IMG/VR virus record: IMGVR_UViG_3300036790_000219
Coordinates: 56,058 to 120,057 of that record
From: a virus
DNA length: 64,000 nt
Strand: one strand, 5' to 3'
In this document: positions 8,594 to 15,590 of the stretch, piece by piece
How positions within the stretch are numbered: the stretch's first letter is position 1
How the letters are laid out: each line of letters opens with the position of its first letter
Position numbers and translations under genes: made by a program
Notes under the pieces: model-generated
What the model was told of the DNA's origin: nothing
Database searches by the model: none
What the model saw: only the letters and a program-made list of their open reading frames with translations

Positions 8594-9061
8594 ATGGCTG
8601 AACGTGTAATCCCAAAGACCGGCAGAGATATGTCGGGAGTTGCTCCGGCAAAACAGGAGCTCTTGAACCAGGACGACGACAAGGAACTTGAGTCGAAGGC
8701 TAAGAAGGTTGCCGACGACGAGGAAGACGAAGTTGACGAAGCCGAATCTCCGGAGTATTCCCGCGAGACTATTGGCCCACGCGTCGGTGAGGAGGTGGGT
8801 AAGGCCAACTCCGCGGAAGGCGCTGCCGCGCTCGAACAGAAGCTCGACACTGAAGATGTCGTTCCTCTGATTTTCTCAAGGGCGGTCAACCTTCAGGACA
8901 AGGGGTTGATGCATCATTGGGCACCTGGTATTCATATGGTCCCAATTTCCCTTGCCGGCACCGACAAGAAGACCATGCATTGGTGGTTGCGCCACAATGG
9001 TGTCCGCCGCGCGGGCAAACCGTTGCCCAATCCGAATGCTGAGGAAAAGGTGCAGGAGTAA
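8594..9061 (+). CDS. Acidic structural-region protein, unknown function
   Basis: A 155-residue protein starting MAERVIPKTGRDMSG, with AAAGGAG at the expected distance. Residues 25-60 are a highly acidic, probably disordered stretch (DDDKELESKAKK, DDEEDEVDEAES). The last ~60 residues are more ordered (HHWAPGIHMVPISLAG, MHWWLRHNGVRRAG). Placed among head genes and probably a minor virion or assembly protein, but I recognise no family. Confidence 0.55.
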   Translation: MAERVIPKTGRDMSGVAPAKQELLNQDDDKELESKAKKVADDEEDEVDEAESPEYSRETIGPRVGEEVGKANSAEGAAALEQKLDTEDVVPLIFSRAVNLQDKGLMHHWAPGIHMVPISLAGTDKKTMHWWLRHNGVRRAGKPLPNPNAEEKVQE

Positions 9062-9064
9062 AGA

Positions 9065-9247
9065 ATGTCCGAGCGTACGCCAAGCTTCTTGATTCCGTGC
9101 GCGCTCGAAGTCGATGAGGACGGGGTCATTGTGAAAGTACTGCCCGACGTGGTCTGGCTTTCACAAACCCGTGTCCGTCTTGAAACTCACGGTGACACAA
9201 CGGACTTCCGGCTAGAACCTAAAGGAAAGGAAATGTCCAATGGTTGA
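9065..9247 (+). CDS. Small hypothetical head-region protein
   Basis: A 60-residue protein (MSERTPSFLIPCALEV...). It starts three bases after the previous stop and overlaps the next gene by 8 bases, so translation is probably coupled. The sequence looks like a compact beta domain (VIVKVLPDVVWLSQTRVRLE). No recognised motif. Confidence 0.55.
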   Translation: MSERTPSFLIPCALEVDEDGVIVKVLPDVVWLSQTRVRLETHGDTTDFRLEPKGKEMSNG

Positions 9248-9563
9248 TTCTAACGACGCTCCTGTATCCGAGGCCCAGCGCAAAGCAATGGGCGCAGCGA
9301 TGGGTGGCCACTCTACCCTAGGGATCCCCAAGGCTGCAGGGAAAGAATTTATCGACAAGGACCCCGGTGGGAAGCTGCCGGAGAAGTCCAAGGATGCTAC
9401 CTCACCGAAGCCGGGCTCGGGACCGATGTCACCAAATGGTCCGCAAGGAAGTGAGGAGGGTCTGCCAAAAACTACCCGTTCCTTCGGAGCAGGAGATGGG
9501 GTTGGGAAAGCGATGAGTCTCGATGAAATAAAAAGCCAGGCCAAAAGAATCGGCCGTTATTAA
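9240..9563 (+). CDS. Small phage protein with EAQRKAMGAAMGG motif
   Basis: A 107-residue protein. Residues ~10-45 (EAQRKAMGAAMGGHSTLGIP, GKEFIDKDPGGKLPE) match a short helical motif I recall from many small phage structural-region proteins of unknown function. The rest is Pro/Gly/Ser-rich and probably disordered, ending in a basic helix (DEIKSQAKRIGRY). ATG 9240 overlaps the end of the preceding gene. This is the last gene before the minus-strand cargo locus. Confidence 0.6.
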   Translation: MVDSNDAPVSEAQRKAMGAAMGGHSTLGIPKAAGKEFIDKDPGGKLPEKSKDATSPKPGSGPMSPNGPQGSEEGLPKTTRSFGAGDGVGKAMSLDEIKSQAKRIGRY

Positions 9564-9724
9564 ACCATACCGAACCGAACCGGACGCTACCCCAACAAAC
9601 CACAACGTACCAAACCCCAACTTACCGCACAAAAAGTAGGAAATTTTCAAAACTAAAGCCACACCTCACCGCACCGCAACTAAACATTCCTGACCGTACC
9701 CGATCCGACCAGAACCCACCACAC
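9564..9724. repeat. Strand-biased A/C-rich intergenic tract with ACC-type microrepeats
   Basis: The plus strand is almost free of G and is built from ACC, AACC and ACCGAACC-like units (for example ACCGAACCGAACCGGA near 9570-9585), interrupted by an AT-rich centre near 9632-9650. The minus strand is therefore GGT/GGG-rich and would be the 3' transcript of the minus-strand gene. No coding frame or intrinsic terminator is evident. It may be a recombination-prone or G-rich RNA/DNA structure. Confidence 0.55.
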
Positions 9725-10357
9725 CTAAGTTTTGAATTTAGTTGTCTGAAATCGTCCATATGTAGGGCGGAAGTCTCCTAGAGCACAGAAACGTCCAGCA
9801 TTGGTTAGAGCGGAATTCAGGATATCCGGTGAGATATACTCGGGAAGAAGTACTTGGATATCAAAATCCAATTCCCAGCCAGTTTTGAGCGCTGGGCGGA
9901 CGCGAGTAATAGCGTTTCGCTGAATGACAGCACGACAGCGGTGTTCGTAGTGCCAATTTTTGGTTCCAACACTTGCGAGATCAGTTAATACCACAATGCC
10001 AGCTTTGAAAAGATCCATGGCTGATTTACGGGGTGATCGTGGATCTTGTAGGAACTTTGCTGCGTAGACGAGTGCCATACGTAGCTGCGTTCCTGGTACA
10101 CAAAGAAAACCTGCGTCGTTTCGATAGACGTAGGACTCAAGGTCATCGGTCTTTTTTTTTTTTTTTTTTGCTTTCGAGCCTTTTGCGGCATTCGCACTTT
10201 CAGCGACCGATTCACAGTTATATCGATGATATAGGTAATCGGCAACGCCACTGATAGTAACAGAAGCGACGTAAGGTTCAATAAGTTTGTTGGCCGCACC
10301 GTTGGTAGGAACTCCCCCACCAATAGATATGACTTCTGCAGTTACTCTTTTAGCCAT
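9725..10357 (-). CDS. Minus-strand cargo protein of unknown function with poly-Lys tract
   Basis: A 210-residue protein transcribed against the surrounding structural operon. ATG at 10357 has AAGGAG upstream. Features are GVPTNGAANKLI, a Lys-rich loop (KGSKAKKKKKKTDD, ~59-72), CVPGTQLRMAL, then a conserved-looking C-terminus (RPALKTGWELDFDIQVL, NAGRFCALGDFRPTYGRF). I believe this C-terminal signature occurs in other phage proteins of unknown role, with a superficial likeness to RAMP-type folds, but no function can be assigned. Opposite orientation, the flanking A/C-rich tract and inverted repeats suggest a moron-like insertion. Confidence 0.7.
   Translation of the reverse strand: MAKRVTAEVISIGGGVPTNGAANKLIEPYVASVTISGVADYLYHRYNCESVAESANAAKGSKAKKKKKKTDDLESYVYRNDAGFLCVPGTQLRMALVYAAKFLQDPRSPRKSAMDLFKAGIVVLTDLASVGTKNWHYEHRCRAVIQRNAITRVRPALKTGWELDFDIQVLLPEYISPDILNSALTNAGRFCALGDFRPTYGRFQTTKFKT
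10152..10169. repeat. 18-bp T/A homopolymer inside the minus-strand cargo gene
   Basis: The plus strand reads a C followed by 18 T then G; on the coding strand this is A18, encoding the Lys run. Tracts this long in genes commonly slip during replication or transcription. A one-base change would truncate or re-frame the protein. A neighbouring minus frame also stays open across the tract. Confidence 0.85.
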
Positions 10358-10365
10358 AGTAAGGT

Positions 10366-10479
10366 CTCCTTCGCGCCCAGCCAGTAAAGCCCGGAACGCG
10401 GTTCAGGGGTCACATTTCTGCGACACCAGACGCGAAGGAGGTTCGTGTAGGGTGCCGCGTTCTAAAGCCGGTTTACTGC
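10366..10479. repeat. Nested inverted repeats upstream of minus-strand cargo gene
   Basis: CTCCTTCGCG at 10366-10375 is exactly complementary to CGCGAAGGAG at 10431-10440. An imperfect outer pair follows: CAGTAAAGCCCGGAACGCG near 10382-10400 against CGCGTTCTAAAGCCGGTTTACTG near 10457-10479. The left inner arm includes the ribosome-binding site of the minus gene. The mirrored arm gives an equivalent site on the plus strand followed by GTG-TAG, so it drives nothing. It could be a cruciform regulatory site or a relic of inversion. Confidence 0.6.
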
Positions 10480-10535
10480 CCAGCTACTAAGAACATACTG
10501 GGCATTGAATTTTATCAAAATGGAGAAAGATCAAC

Positions 10536-10802
10536 ATGGTCGAAAAACCCAACTCCCAACCAGGTATCCCGCCGACGTCTGAACCGTCCAGCATGCGGCT
10601 ACAACAGCCAGGTGAGCCAGCGACGGTCGTGTCGGGAATGCCAGGTATTGGACAGCCCATCAAGCAGGGACCGTTGTATCGTGATGGCGCTCCGCCTAGC
10701 AAGTTCAAGTTGCCGGAATCGGTTACTCCGGCTGAGATCAAGGATCAGAGCTACCGTTATGGGGGTGGTAGATCAGCAGGGCGAAAGAGCACCGAACCAT
10801 GA
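10536..10802 (+). CDS. Pro/Gly-rich small structural-region protein
   Basis: An 88-residue protein (MVEKPNSQPGIPPTSEP...). Start ATG 10536 has GGAGAAAG upstream. The N-terminal 60 residues are Pro, Gly and Ser-rich and probably disordered; the end (VTPAEIKDQSYRYGGGR) is basic. No family is recognised. It resumes the plus-strand operon after the minus-strand insertion and overlaps the next gene at ATGA. Confidence 0.55.
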   Translation: MVEKPNSQPGIPPTSEPSSMRLQQPGEPATVVSGMPGIGQPIKQGPLYRDGAPPSKFKLPESVTPAEIKDQSYRYGGGRSAGRKSTEP

Positions 10803-11008
10803 AACCTCGTGTCAAGATTATCAATCACGTTGGCCGTAGACGAACTGGCGACGCAGAAAATGAACAAGAAGCAGTTATTCTTATGGGGCGCGCAGCGTTT
10901 TGCGTGCGTGAAATTACGAGTCGAGCAAAAGCTAACGCTCAAATAACTGGAAGGGAGCTTGCACAACTTAAGCAAGCTGTAAAACTGTTGGAGAGCGTTG
11001 CTTACTAA
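10799..11008 (+). CDS. Small helical phage protein
   Basis: A 69-residue protein with basic N-terminus (MKPRVKIINHVGRRR) and two predicted amphipathic helices (ITSRAKANAQITGRELAQLK). It overlaps the gene before (ATGA) and the gene after by one base (TAATG). No recognised family; probably a head-completion or assembly factor by position only. Confidence 0.55.
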   Translation: MKPRVKIINHVGRRRTGDAENEQEAVILMGRAAFCVREITSRAKANAQITGRELAQLKQAVKLLESVAY

Positions 11009-11535
11009 TGATCACTCCTGGTACTTTTCGAGCGGATTGGCCTGAGTTTGGGAGCCTTTCGGTTTACCCAAACAACGTCGTTGCGTATTGGATCGCGATA
11101 GCTGGGATGCTTCTGAATACTGTGTATTGGGGCATTGGCTCAACGGTGGCTGTTGCTCCCCCCACAACGAAGTTGGATTTTGCCACTGAACTCTTCGTTG
11201 CCCACAATTTGGTCCTTGAGCAACAAGCCTTTGCTGCGGCGCAGAGTGGTGGTACGCCTGGTACACAACAAGGTGTTGTCACTAGCAAGTCCGTGGGTTC
11301 TGTCAGTCTCGGCTATTCGGTAGCAGAAGTTCTAAATCTTGACGGGAGTTTCTGGAACGCTACGAATTATGGCGTTCGGTTTCTCTGGTTAGCACGTTTG
11401 GTGGGTTCTGGCCCAATCCAAATTGGGATCGGCAAAGTACCACTGCCGTTTCTGACATTTGTGGGTTGGGGTGAGAGCGCGTGGGCCGGACCTTATCCAT
11501 ATCCTCAACAAGGTGATTCTGGTTTCTCAAGCTAA
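11008..11535 (+). CDS. Head-tail connector, DUF4054 family
   Basis: A 175-residue protein. The pattern TFRADWPEFGSLSVYPNNVV, TELFVAHNLVLEQQAF, SKSVGSVSLGYS, NATNYGVRFLWLARLVGSGP matches DUF4054 proteins, head-to-tail adaptors found after DUF2184 capsid genes. It acts at the portal vertex as part of the neck. The length is usual for the family. Starts at the previous stop (TAATG) and ends overlapping the next ATG, so translation is coupled. Confidence 0.8.
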   Translation: MITPGTFRADWPEFGSLSVYPNNVVAYWIAIAGMLLNTVYWGIGSTVAVAPPTTKLDFATELFVAHNLVLEQQAFAAAQSGGTPGTQQGVVTSKSVGSVSLGYSVAEVLNLDGSFWNATNYGVRFLWLARLVGSGPIQIGIGKVPLPFLTFVGWGESAWAGPYPYPQQGDSGFSS

Positions 11536-11975
11536 TGCACCGCAAATACGTCGTTCATAATACCCGTGATATCAGCTGGGTTGAGGAAGCTCGCGGGCGG
11601 GGCTTTACTGCTGGCTGGCGGAACGACCGTTGGCAGGACAATCCGTTTGATGATCCTAAGATGAACTTGGCTTGGCAGGCAGGATACAGACAGGGGCGCA
11701 ACAAGGCGCAGATGCGGTCAAATTATCATAAGGGTGAGCTCCGCAACAAGAAGTTCGAAGCTCCTAGTCGAGATTTCAAAAGTGAGAGAGGATTTCAGGC
11801 AAAAGTATTCTCAAGCACTGGCGGTGTGGTAGCAACGTCTCCACCATTCTTGAAAGAGCTCCCGGCCCAGCAGTGGGCTAGCAAGAAGATTGAAGAAGCC
11901 TTGAAGAAAGGCTTTCGTGTTTCTAGCAAGGTGTTTGCCGGTTTCTTTGATCCTTTCCAACTCAAGGAAGCTTAG
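11535..11975 (+). CDS. Basic protein with Rmf/CrpP-like motif
   Basis: A 146-residue protein. Residues ~17-58 (EEARGRGFTAGWRNDRWQDNPFDDP...LAWQAGYRQGRN) follow the pattern of ribosome modulation factor/CrpP-like small proteins: paired Gly-rich helices around an NPF turn and a W..GY..G helix. The remaining ~90 residues are basic (KSERGFQAKVF) and end in a helix. Location between two neck genes is odd for such a fold. It could be a virion protein that kept the motif for nucleic-acid contact. Function unknown. Confidence 0.5.
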   Translation: MHRKYVVHNTRDISWVEEARGRGFTAGWRNDRWQDNPFDDPKMNLAWQAGYRQGRNKAQMRSNYHKGELRNKKFEAPSRDFKSERGFQAKVFSSTGGVVATSPPFLKELPAQQWASKKIEEALKKGFRVSSKVFAGFFDPFQLKEA

Positions 11976-11979
11976 TCCT

Positions 11980-12552
11980 GTGGCTGCTAAATCTGGCGTG
12001 GTTAAGACTGTAAGCAACCTTGCCAAAGTTATGGCTGGCATAAACTTGTTAGCCGGGACCGATGTAATGGTTGGTGTACCGAGCACTAAGGCCGGACGTA
12101 GAGAAGGACCCATCAACAACGCGGCACTTGCTTACATCCACGATAAAGGCGCACCGGCTGCTCACATTCCCGCCCGTCCGTTTATGGAGCCTGGTATCAA
12201 ATCCGTTCAGGCTAAGATTGCTGCTGAGCTTGAGAAAGCTGGACCGCTCGCTCTCCAAGGCAAGGTCTCCGGGGTCCAGACTACCCTCAACCGGGTAGGG
12301 ATCATCGCGAGTCAGGCGATAAAGGCCAAGATCTCAGAGGGTATCCCGCCGCCGCTGGCTCCTTCTACCATAAAGGGTAGAATTAGAAGAATCAAAGGCA
12401 AGAAACGGCGACAAAAAATTGCTGTTGCTTTAGCTTCGGGAGTAGCACCAAGTGTTCAGGGTGGCCAACCTGGGCTATTTGTGCCGTTAATTGTTACGGG
12501 AGCCCTTAGAAATTCAATAACGTATGTGCTTAGGAAGGCGCAGGGGAAGTAG
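11980..12552 (+). CDS. HK97 gp10-like / virion morphogenesis neck protein
   Basis: A 190-residue protein. GTG 11980 is chosen because it follows the previous stop by five bases with AAGGAAG upstream. The segments VMVGVPSTKAGRREGPINNAA, HIPARPFMEPGI, ALQGKVSGVQTTLNRVG and ISEGIPPPLAPSTIKGR are typical of the HK97-gp10-like / phage virion morphogenesis family, tail-completion proteins at the neck. It is followed after nine bases by a GIY-YIG gene. Confidence 0.75.
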   Translation: MAAKSGVVKTVSNLAKVMAGINLLAGTDVMVGVPSTKAGRREGPINNAALAYIHDKGAPAAHIPARPFMEPGIKSVQAKIAAELEKAGPLALQGKVSGVQTTLNRVGIIASQAIKAKISEGIPPPLAPSTIKGRIRRIKGKKRRQKIAVALASGVAPSVQGGQPGLFVPLIVTGALRNSITYVLRKAQGK

Positions 12553-12561
12553 GATAAACTT

Positions 12562-13314
12562 TTGAGACATTATTTATACGTATTTACTTTTCCGAATGAA
12601 AAGCAATACTTTGGACACGCACGTGATGTGAAACGGCGATGGGTAGAGCATAAGAAAGCTGCCAAGCGCAATCGACAAACACCAATTTACCGTGCAATTC
12701 GTAAATACGGTTGGGGCGCCATTAAAAAGCAAGTCGTGGTTGTTGGCCCAGAAGACTATATTGTTGGAATGGAGGCTACCGCAATAGAAAAATTTAATAC
12801 CCTAGTTCCTCAGGGGTACAATCTCTCACCTGGGGGGTTTTCTGCACCAACTTCAAACCCCGAAGTAGCTGCCAAACTTAGCCGTTATATGATTGAGCGC
12901 TGGAAAGACCCCAAATACCGAGCGTATATTGAGGAGTGCTCTAGAAATCGAGAACCCACCAACGAAAGCCGTGACAAAATTTCTGTGGCTGCGCGTTTAA
13001 GATGGCAGAATCCAAATTACCGAGACAACTTTATCAAAAACCGAACTGGTAAGGGGCGTGGGCGAGTTTGGATAACTAATGGCAAGGCACGACGGTTAGT
13101 TCTTCCGGATGCGGAGCTACCTTTTGGTTGGGTTGTTGGAATGGGCCGAATTTATACGGCCCAGGAACTAAGAGCACGAAGTAACTCTATGCTTGGGCAC
13201 TTACGGATTACTAATGGGGCAGAAGAGCGGTGTATATCCCCAGAGACGCCTCTTCCTATAGGTTGGCATTACGGTCGTAAGTTGGGTATAGATTATAGTG
13301 GGAAATTCAAATGA
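12562..13314 (+). CDS. GIY-YIG homing endonuclease with W-DP-YR and ITNG repeats
   Basis: A 250-residue protein from TTG 12562. The N-terminus has a GIY-YIG fold variant (YLYVFTFP, KQYFGHARDVKRRWVEHK). Two helical repeats RWKDPKYRAY and RWQNPNYRDN (~112, ~147) match repeats in the HNH gene at 14820. Two ITNG modules follow (VWITNGKARRL; LRITNGAEERC), each ending in a Gly-Trp turn as in the endonuclease at 7554. It lies between neck genes and overlaps the following ATG, so it depends on operon transcription. Confidence 0.8.
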   Translation: MRHYLYVFTFPNEKQYFGHARDVKRRWVEHKKAAKRNRQTPIYRAIRKYGWGAIKKQVVVVGPEDYIVGMEATAIEKFNTLVPQGYNLSPGGFSAPTSNPEVAAKLSRYMIERWKDPKYRAYIEECSRNREPTNESRDKISVAARLRWQNPNYRDNFIKNRTGKGRGRVWITNGKARRLVLPDAELPFGWVVGMGRIYTAQELRARSNSMLGHLRITNGAEERCISPETPLPIGWHYGRKLGIDYSGKFK

Positions 13315-13973
13315 GTGCTCTTATTATCAAGACGGGTATGTCGGTCGAAAACTCGATTGCCGAGGCCTACGCCGCCAAAGATATCTTAAAGTTGACCGGG
13401 GCATTCACCGTTGATACGCTCGACGCTGCGGTACCGGTAGATGCTAAAGCAATCATTAGCTTCGGTGTTTGTGGTGGGTTATCACCTGATGCTCAGATTG
13501 GCCAGGCTTTTATCTACAGTGCATGTGTCACCCCGAACGGAACCTTCTACGTAGATACAGCTTGGCGCATGCGGCTATTTGCCGCTACGAAGTACTACGA
13601 GCGCAAGTGCTGGTCATCGGGGGAGTTCAACACCGCCAACACCGTTGAAGAACGCGCCAAGCTTTTTGCTCAGACCGAATGCTCGGTTATTGACGATGAG
13701 ACCTTCGCGGTGGCTGAGTTGGCTCACAAGCGAGGAATTGCCTGGATTGGGTTGCGCACAGTGAGTGACGGTGCCGAGGACAACTTACCTCCGGCCGTAG
13801 TCAATGCCCTCAATCCAGATGGGGATGTCGATATTGAAGCCGTTCTAGCTTCTGTAGTTGAGGACCCGCTTCAGATTCCGGCTCTGCTAGAGACCGCTGA
13901 GGAAGCGCAGACATCCTTCGACGAGTTGCGCACTGCTGCGATAGCAATCGGCCCTAACTTCCAGTGGTTGTAG
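13311..13973 (+). CDS. Nucleoside phosphorylase / MTA-SAH nucleosidase-like protein
   Basis: A 220-residue protein of the phosphorylase (PNP/UDP) superfamily. Recognisable are AIISFGVCGGLSPDAQIGQAFI (phosphate/ribose-binding Gly loop, ~46-68), DDETFAVAELAHKRGI with a Glu where family members hold the ribose-contacting Glu, and GLRTVSDGAEDNLPP near the base-contacting Asp. The family cleaves nucleosides or adenosyl thioethers in the cytoplasm. Its position among neck genes, between a homing endonuclease and a tail-completion gene, is unusual and suggests cargo or a co-opted structural protein. The substrate cannot be decided. Confidence 0.7.
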   Translation: MSALIIKTGMSVENSIAEAYAAKDILKLTGAFTVDTLDAAVPVDAKAIISFGVCGGLSPDAQIGQAFIYSACVTPNGTFYVDTAWRMRLFAATKYYERKCWSSGEFNTANTVEERAKLFAQTECSVIDDETFAVAELAHKRGIAWIGLRTVSDGAEDNLPPAVVNALNPDGDVDIEAVLASVVEDPLQIPALLETAEEAQTSFDELRTAAIAIGPNFQWL

Positions 13974-14450
13974 ATGCCTTCTATTGATGTCACTGAGGCT
14001 CTGGTTAGTCCTGATATTGCTGCAGAGCAATTTACGGTCATTCGCAGACAAGAGGTCGTTAATGACTTTGGCGAATCAACTGTCCTAGTAGAGACTTCTA
14101 TTCAAATAGGAGCCGTTCAACCGGGGGGTGAGCAAAGTCTGTTGCGGGAAGAAGGCCAGGATGCCCAGACTAAAACCCTAAACATAGTGACCAAATTTCG
14201 GTTGCGTGGTGTTAGTAAAAGCACTAGCGGAAGCCGCTATAAGCCCGATCAAATAAATTGGAATGGTAATATTTACGAGGTCAAGGACGTTACTTCGTAT
14301 AGCCGCTTCGGCGCGGGTTTTGTTGAAGCCACCGCCGCATCTATTGACTACGTCGATTACCCACCTGCTGAATTGCCTGGTTACATCGGTCGGTTGGACT
14401 TTAGTCGGATCCAAAATACTGTCCTGGCTCGTGGAGGCAGACCGTGCTGA
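13974..14450 (+). CDS. Head-tail joining / collar-type protein
   Basis: A 158-residue protein beginning immediately after the preceding stop. The middle part (VIRRQEVVNDFGES, INWNGNIYEVKDVTSYSRFGAGFVEA) resembles neck or collar proteins that follow gp10-like genes in myoviruses. Overlap with the next GTG (14444) suggests coupling. The assignment is by position plus weak similarity. Confidence 0.55.
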   Translation: MPSIDVTEALVSPDIAAEQFTVIRRQEVVNDFGESTVLVETSIQIGAVQPGGEQSLLREEGQDAQTKTLNIVTKFRLRGVSKSTSGSRYKPDQINWNGNIYEVKDVTSYSRFGAGFVEATAASIDYVDYPPAELPGYIGRLDFSRIQNTVLARGGRPC

Positions 14451-14818
14451 TTCAAGTTCTAGATGCTGGCGGTACGCCACACTGGGTTGTGTTTCAAGGC
14501 CAGGACCAGATCAATGATGCTTCTGGAATACTGGGGGCTGGGGCGGTTGGAGAAAATCCGGAACCACAACAAATTCTAGCAGCTAACGACGAGCGTGCCG
14601 GGTGGTTGTTCCAGAACACATCACCGAACCCCATGTTCTTACTAGAAATAGTTGCGGAAGAGCCTGCGATCTCTTCATGGCTTGTTAACCCCGGCGAGTG
14701 CTTTCCGCCTTGCGGCTATCCTATTCCTGTAGGCGCTATTTCGGTGTTTGGATCAGGCACGTCAGTAGAGAACGACCCATTTACGGCGCGCGAGTGGGTT
14801 AACGCGGCGGGCGAGTGA
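14444..14818 (+). CDS. Neck-region structural protein, unknown family
   Basis: A 124-residue beta-rich protein (MLIQVLDAGGTPHWVVFQ, VNPGECFPPCGYPIPVG, AISVFGSGTSV) with the character of small phage structural proteins. GTG 14444 overlaps the previous gene. The next gene, an HNH endonuclease, starts two bases after its stop. No family is recognised. Confidence 0.6.
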   Translation: MLIQVLDAGGTPHWVVFQGQDQINDASGILGAGAVGENPEPQQILAANDERAGWLFQNTSPNPMFLLEIVAEEPAISSWLVNPGECFPPCGYPIPVGAISVFGSGTSVENDPFTAREWVNAAGE

Positions 14819-14819
14819 T

Positions 14820-15590
14820 TTGTTGGGGCTAGCATTGCAAAACAACAAGTACCGTCGTTGGTATAATGAGCTCATAGCGAGAGCAAAGAACCGCCACTTA
14901 AGTTGTTATTTTGAAAGACACCATATAAAGCCTAAAGCTCTCGGCGGTGGAAATGAGAAGTCCAATATTGTAAAGTTGACTTACAGAGAGCACTTTCTAG
15001 CACATTGGCTGTTGACTAAGTGTACGCTTGGGGTGGCCCAACAAAAGATGTTCGCTGCATTAGCATATATGACTAGGGCAACGAGTGGCCGCACAGTTTC
15101 GAGTTGGCAGTTTTCTTTGGCACGCACTGCACGAGTGTTAGTAATAGAGGCAATTTTAAAGGAGTGTTGGAAGAACCCTTCCTACCGTGAACTTCAGTTT
15201 ACACAGCAAAGTTTGTCAATGAAGAATCGATGGAAGGACGATGATTGGCGTGTGTATATGGAGAGACTTATTTCAGCGAAAAACCGGGCGTTATGGCAGG
15301 ATCCTAGTTACCGGGAGAAGCAAACTAAAACTCGGCGTAGTACTGCCTTTCGGGAAGGTCAACGTAAAAAGGCAAAAGCAGCGTGGGCTAAAGCTGAATG
15401 TCGCAAGAAGTATTTAGCTACGAATAGTTTACGTACTCTATTGAAGGACCCTATGTTTGTCAGAAAAAGGATAAGAAAGTTTAGAGCAGCGATAAAAGTT
15501 TTGTGGCAGGATCCTATTTGGCGGGCTAACACTTTGGCGGCGCAGGCTGCTGGGCGACTAAAGAAAAAAGCTCTCCAAAATGGTCAATAA
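14820..15590 (+). CDS. HNH homing endonuclease with W-DP-YR repeats
   Basis: A 256-residue protein from TTG 14820. The HNH core is CYFERHHIKPKALGGGNEKSNIVKL followed by REHFLAHWLL (~30-66). The rest is very basic and made of repeats centred on WKNPSYR, WKDDDWR, WQDPSYR and WQDPIWR, the same module as in the GIY-YIG protein at 12562. Its 3' end overlaps the next structural gene by 11 bases. Codon use is more A-rich than the neighbours, fitting recent acquisition. The target is unknown. Confidence 0.85.
   Translation: MLGLALQNNKYRRWYNELIARAKNRHLSCYFERHHIKPKALGGGNEKSNIVKLTYREHFLAHWLLTKCTLGVAQQKMFAALAYMTRATSGRTVSSWQFSLARTARVLVIEAILKECWKNPSYRELQFTQQSLSMKNRWKDDDWRVYMERLISAKNRALWQDPSYREKQTKTRRSTAFREGQRKKAKAAWAKAECRKKYLATNSLRTLLKDPMFVRKRIRKFRAAIKVLWQDPIWRANTLAAQAAGRLKKKALQNGQ

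Noticed and set aside
8551-8594. TTGACA at 8551 as a promoter for the 8594 gene
   Set aside because: No acceptable -10 box lies 16-18 bases downstream (CCTAAA only), so the match is likely chance.
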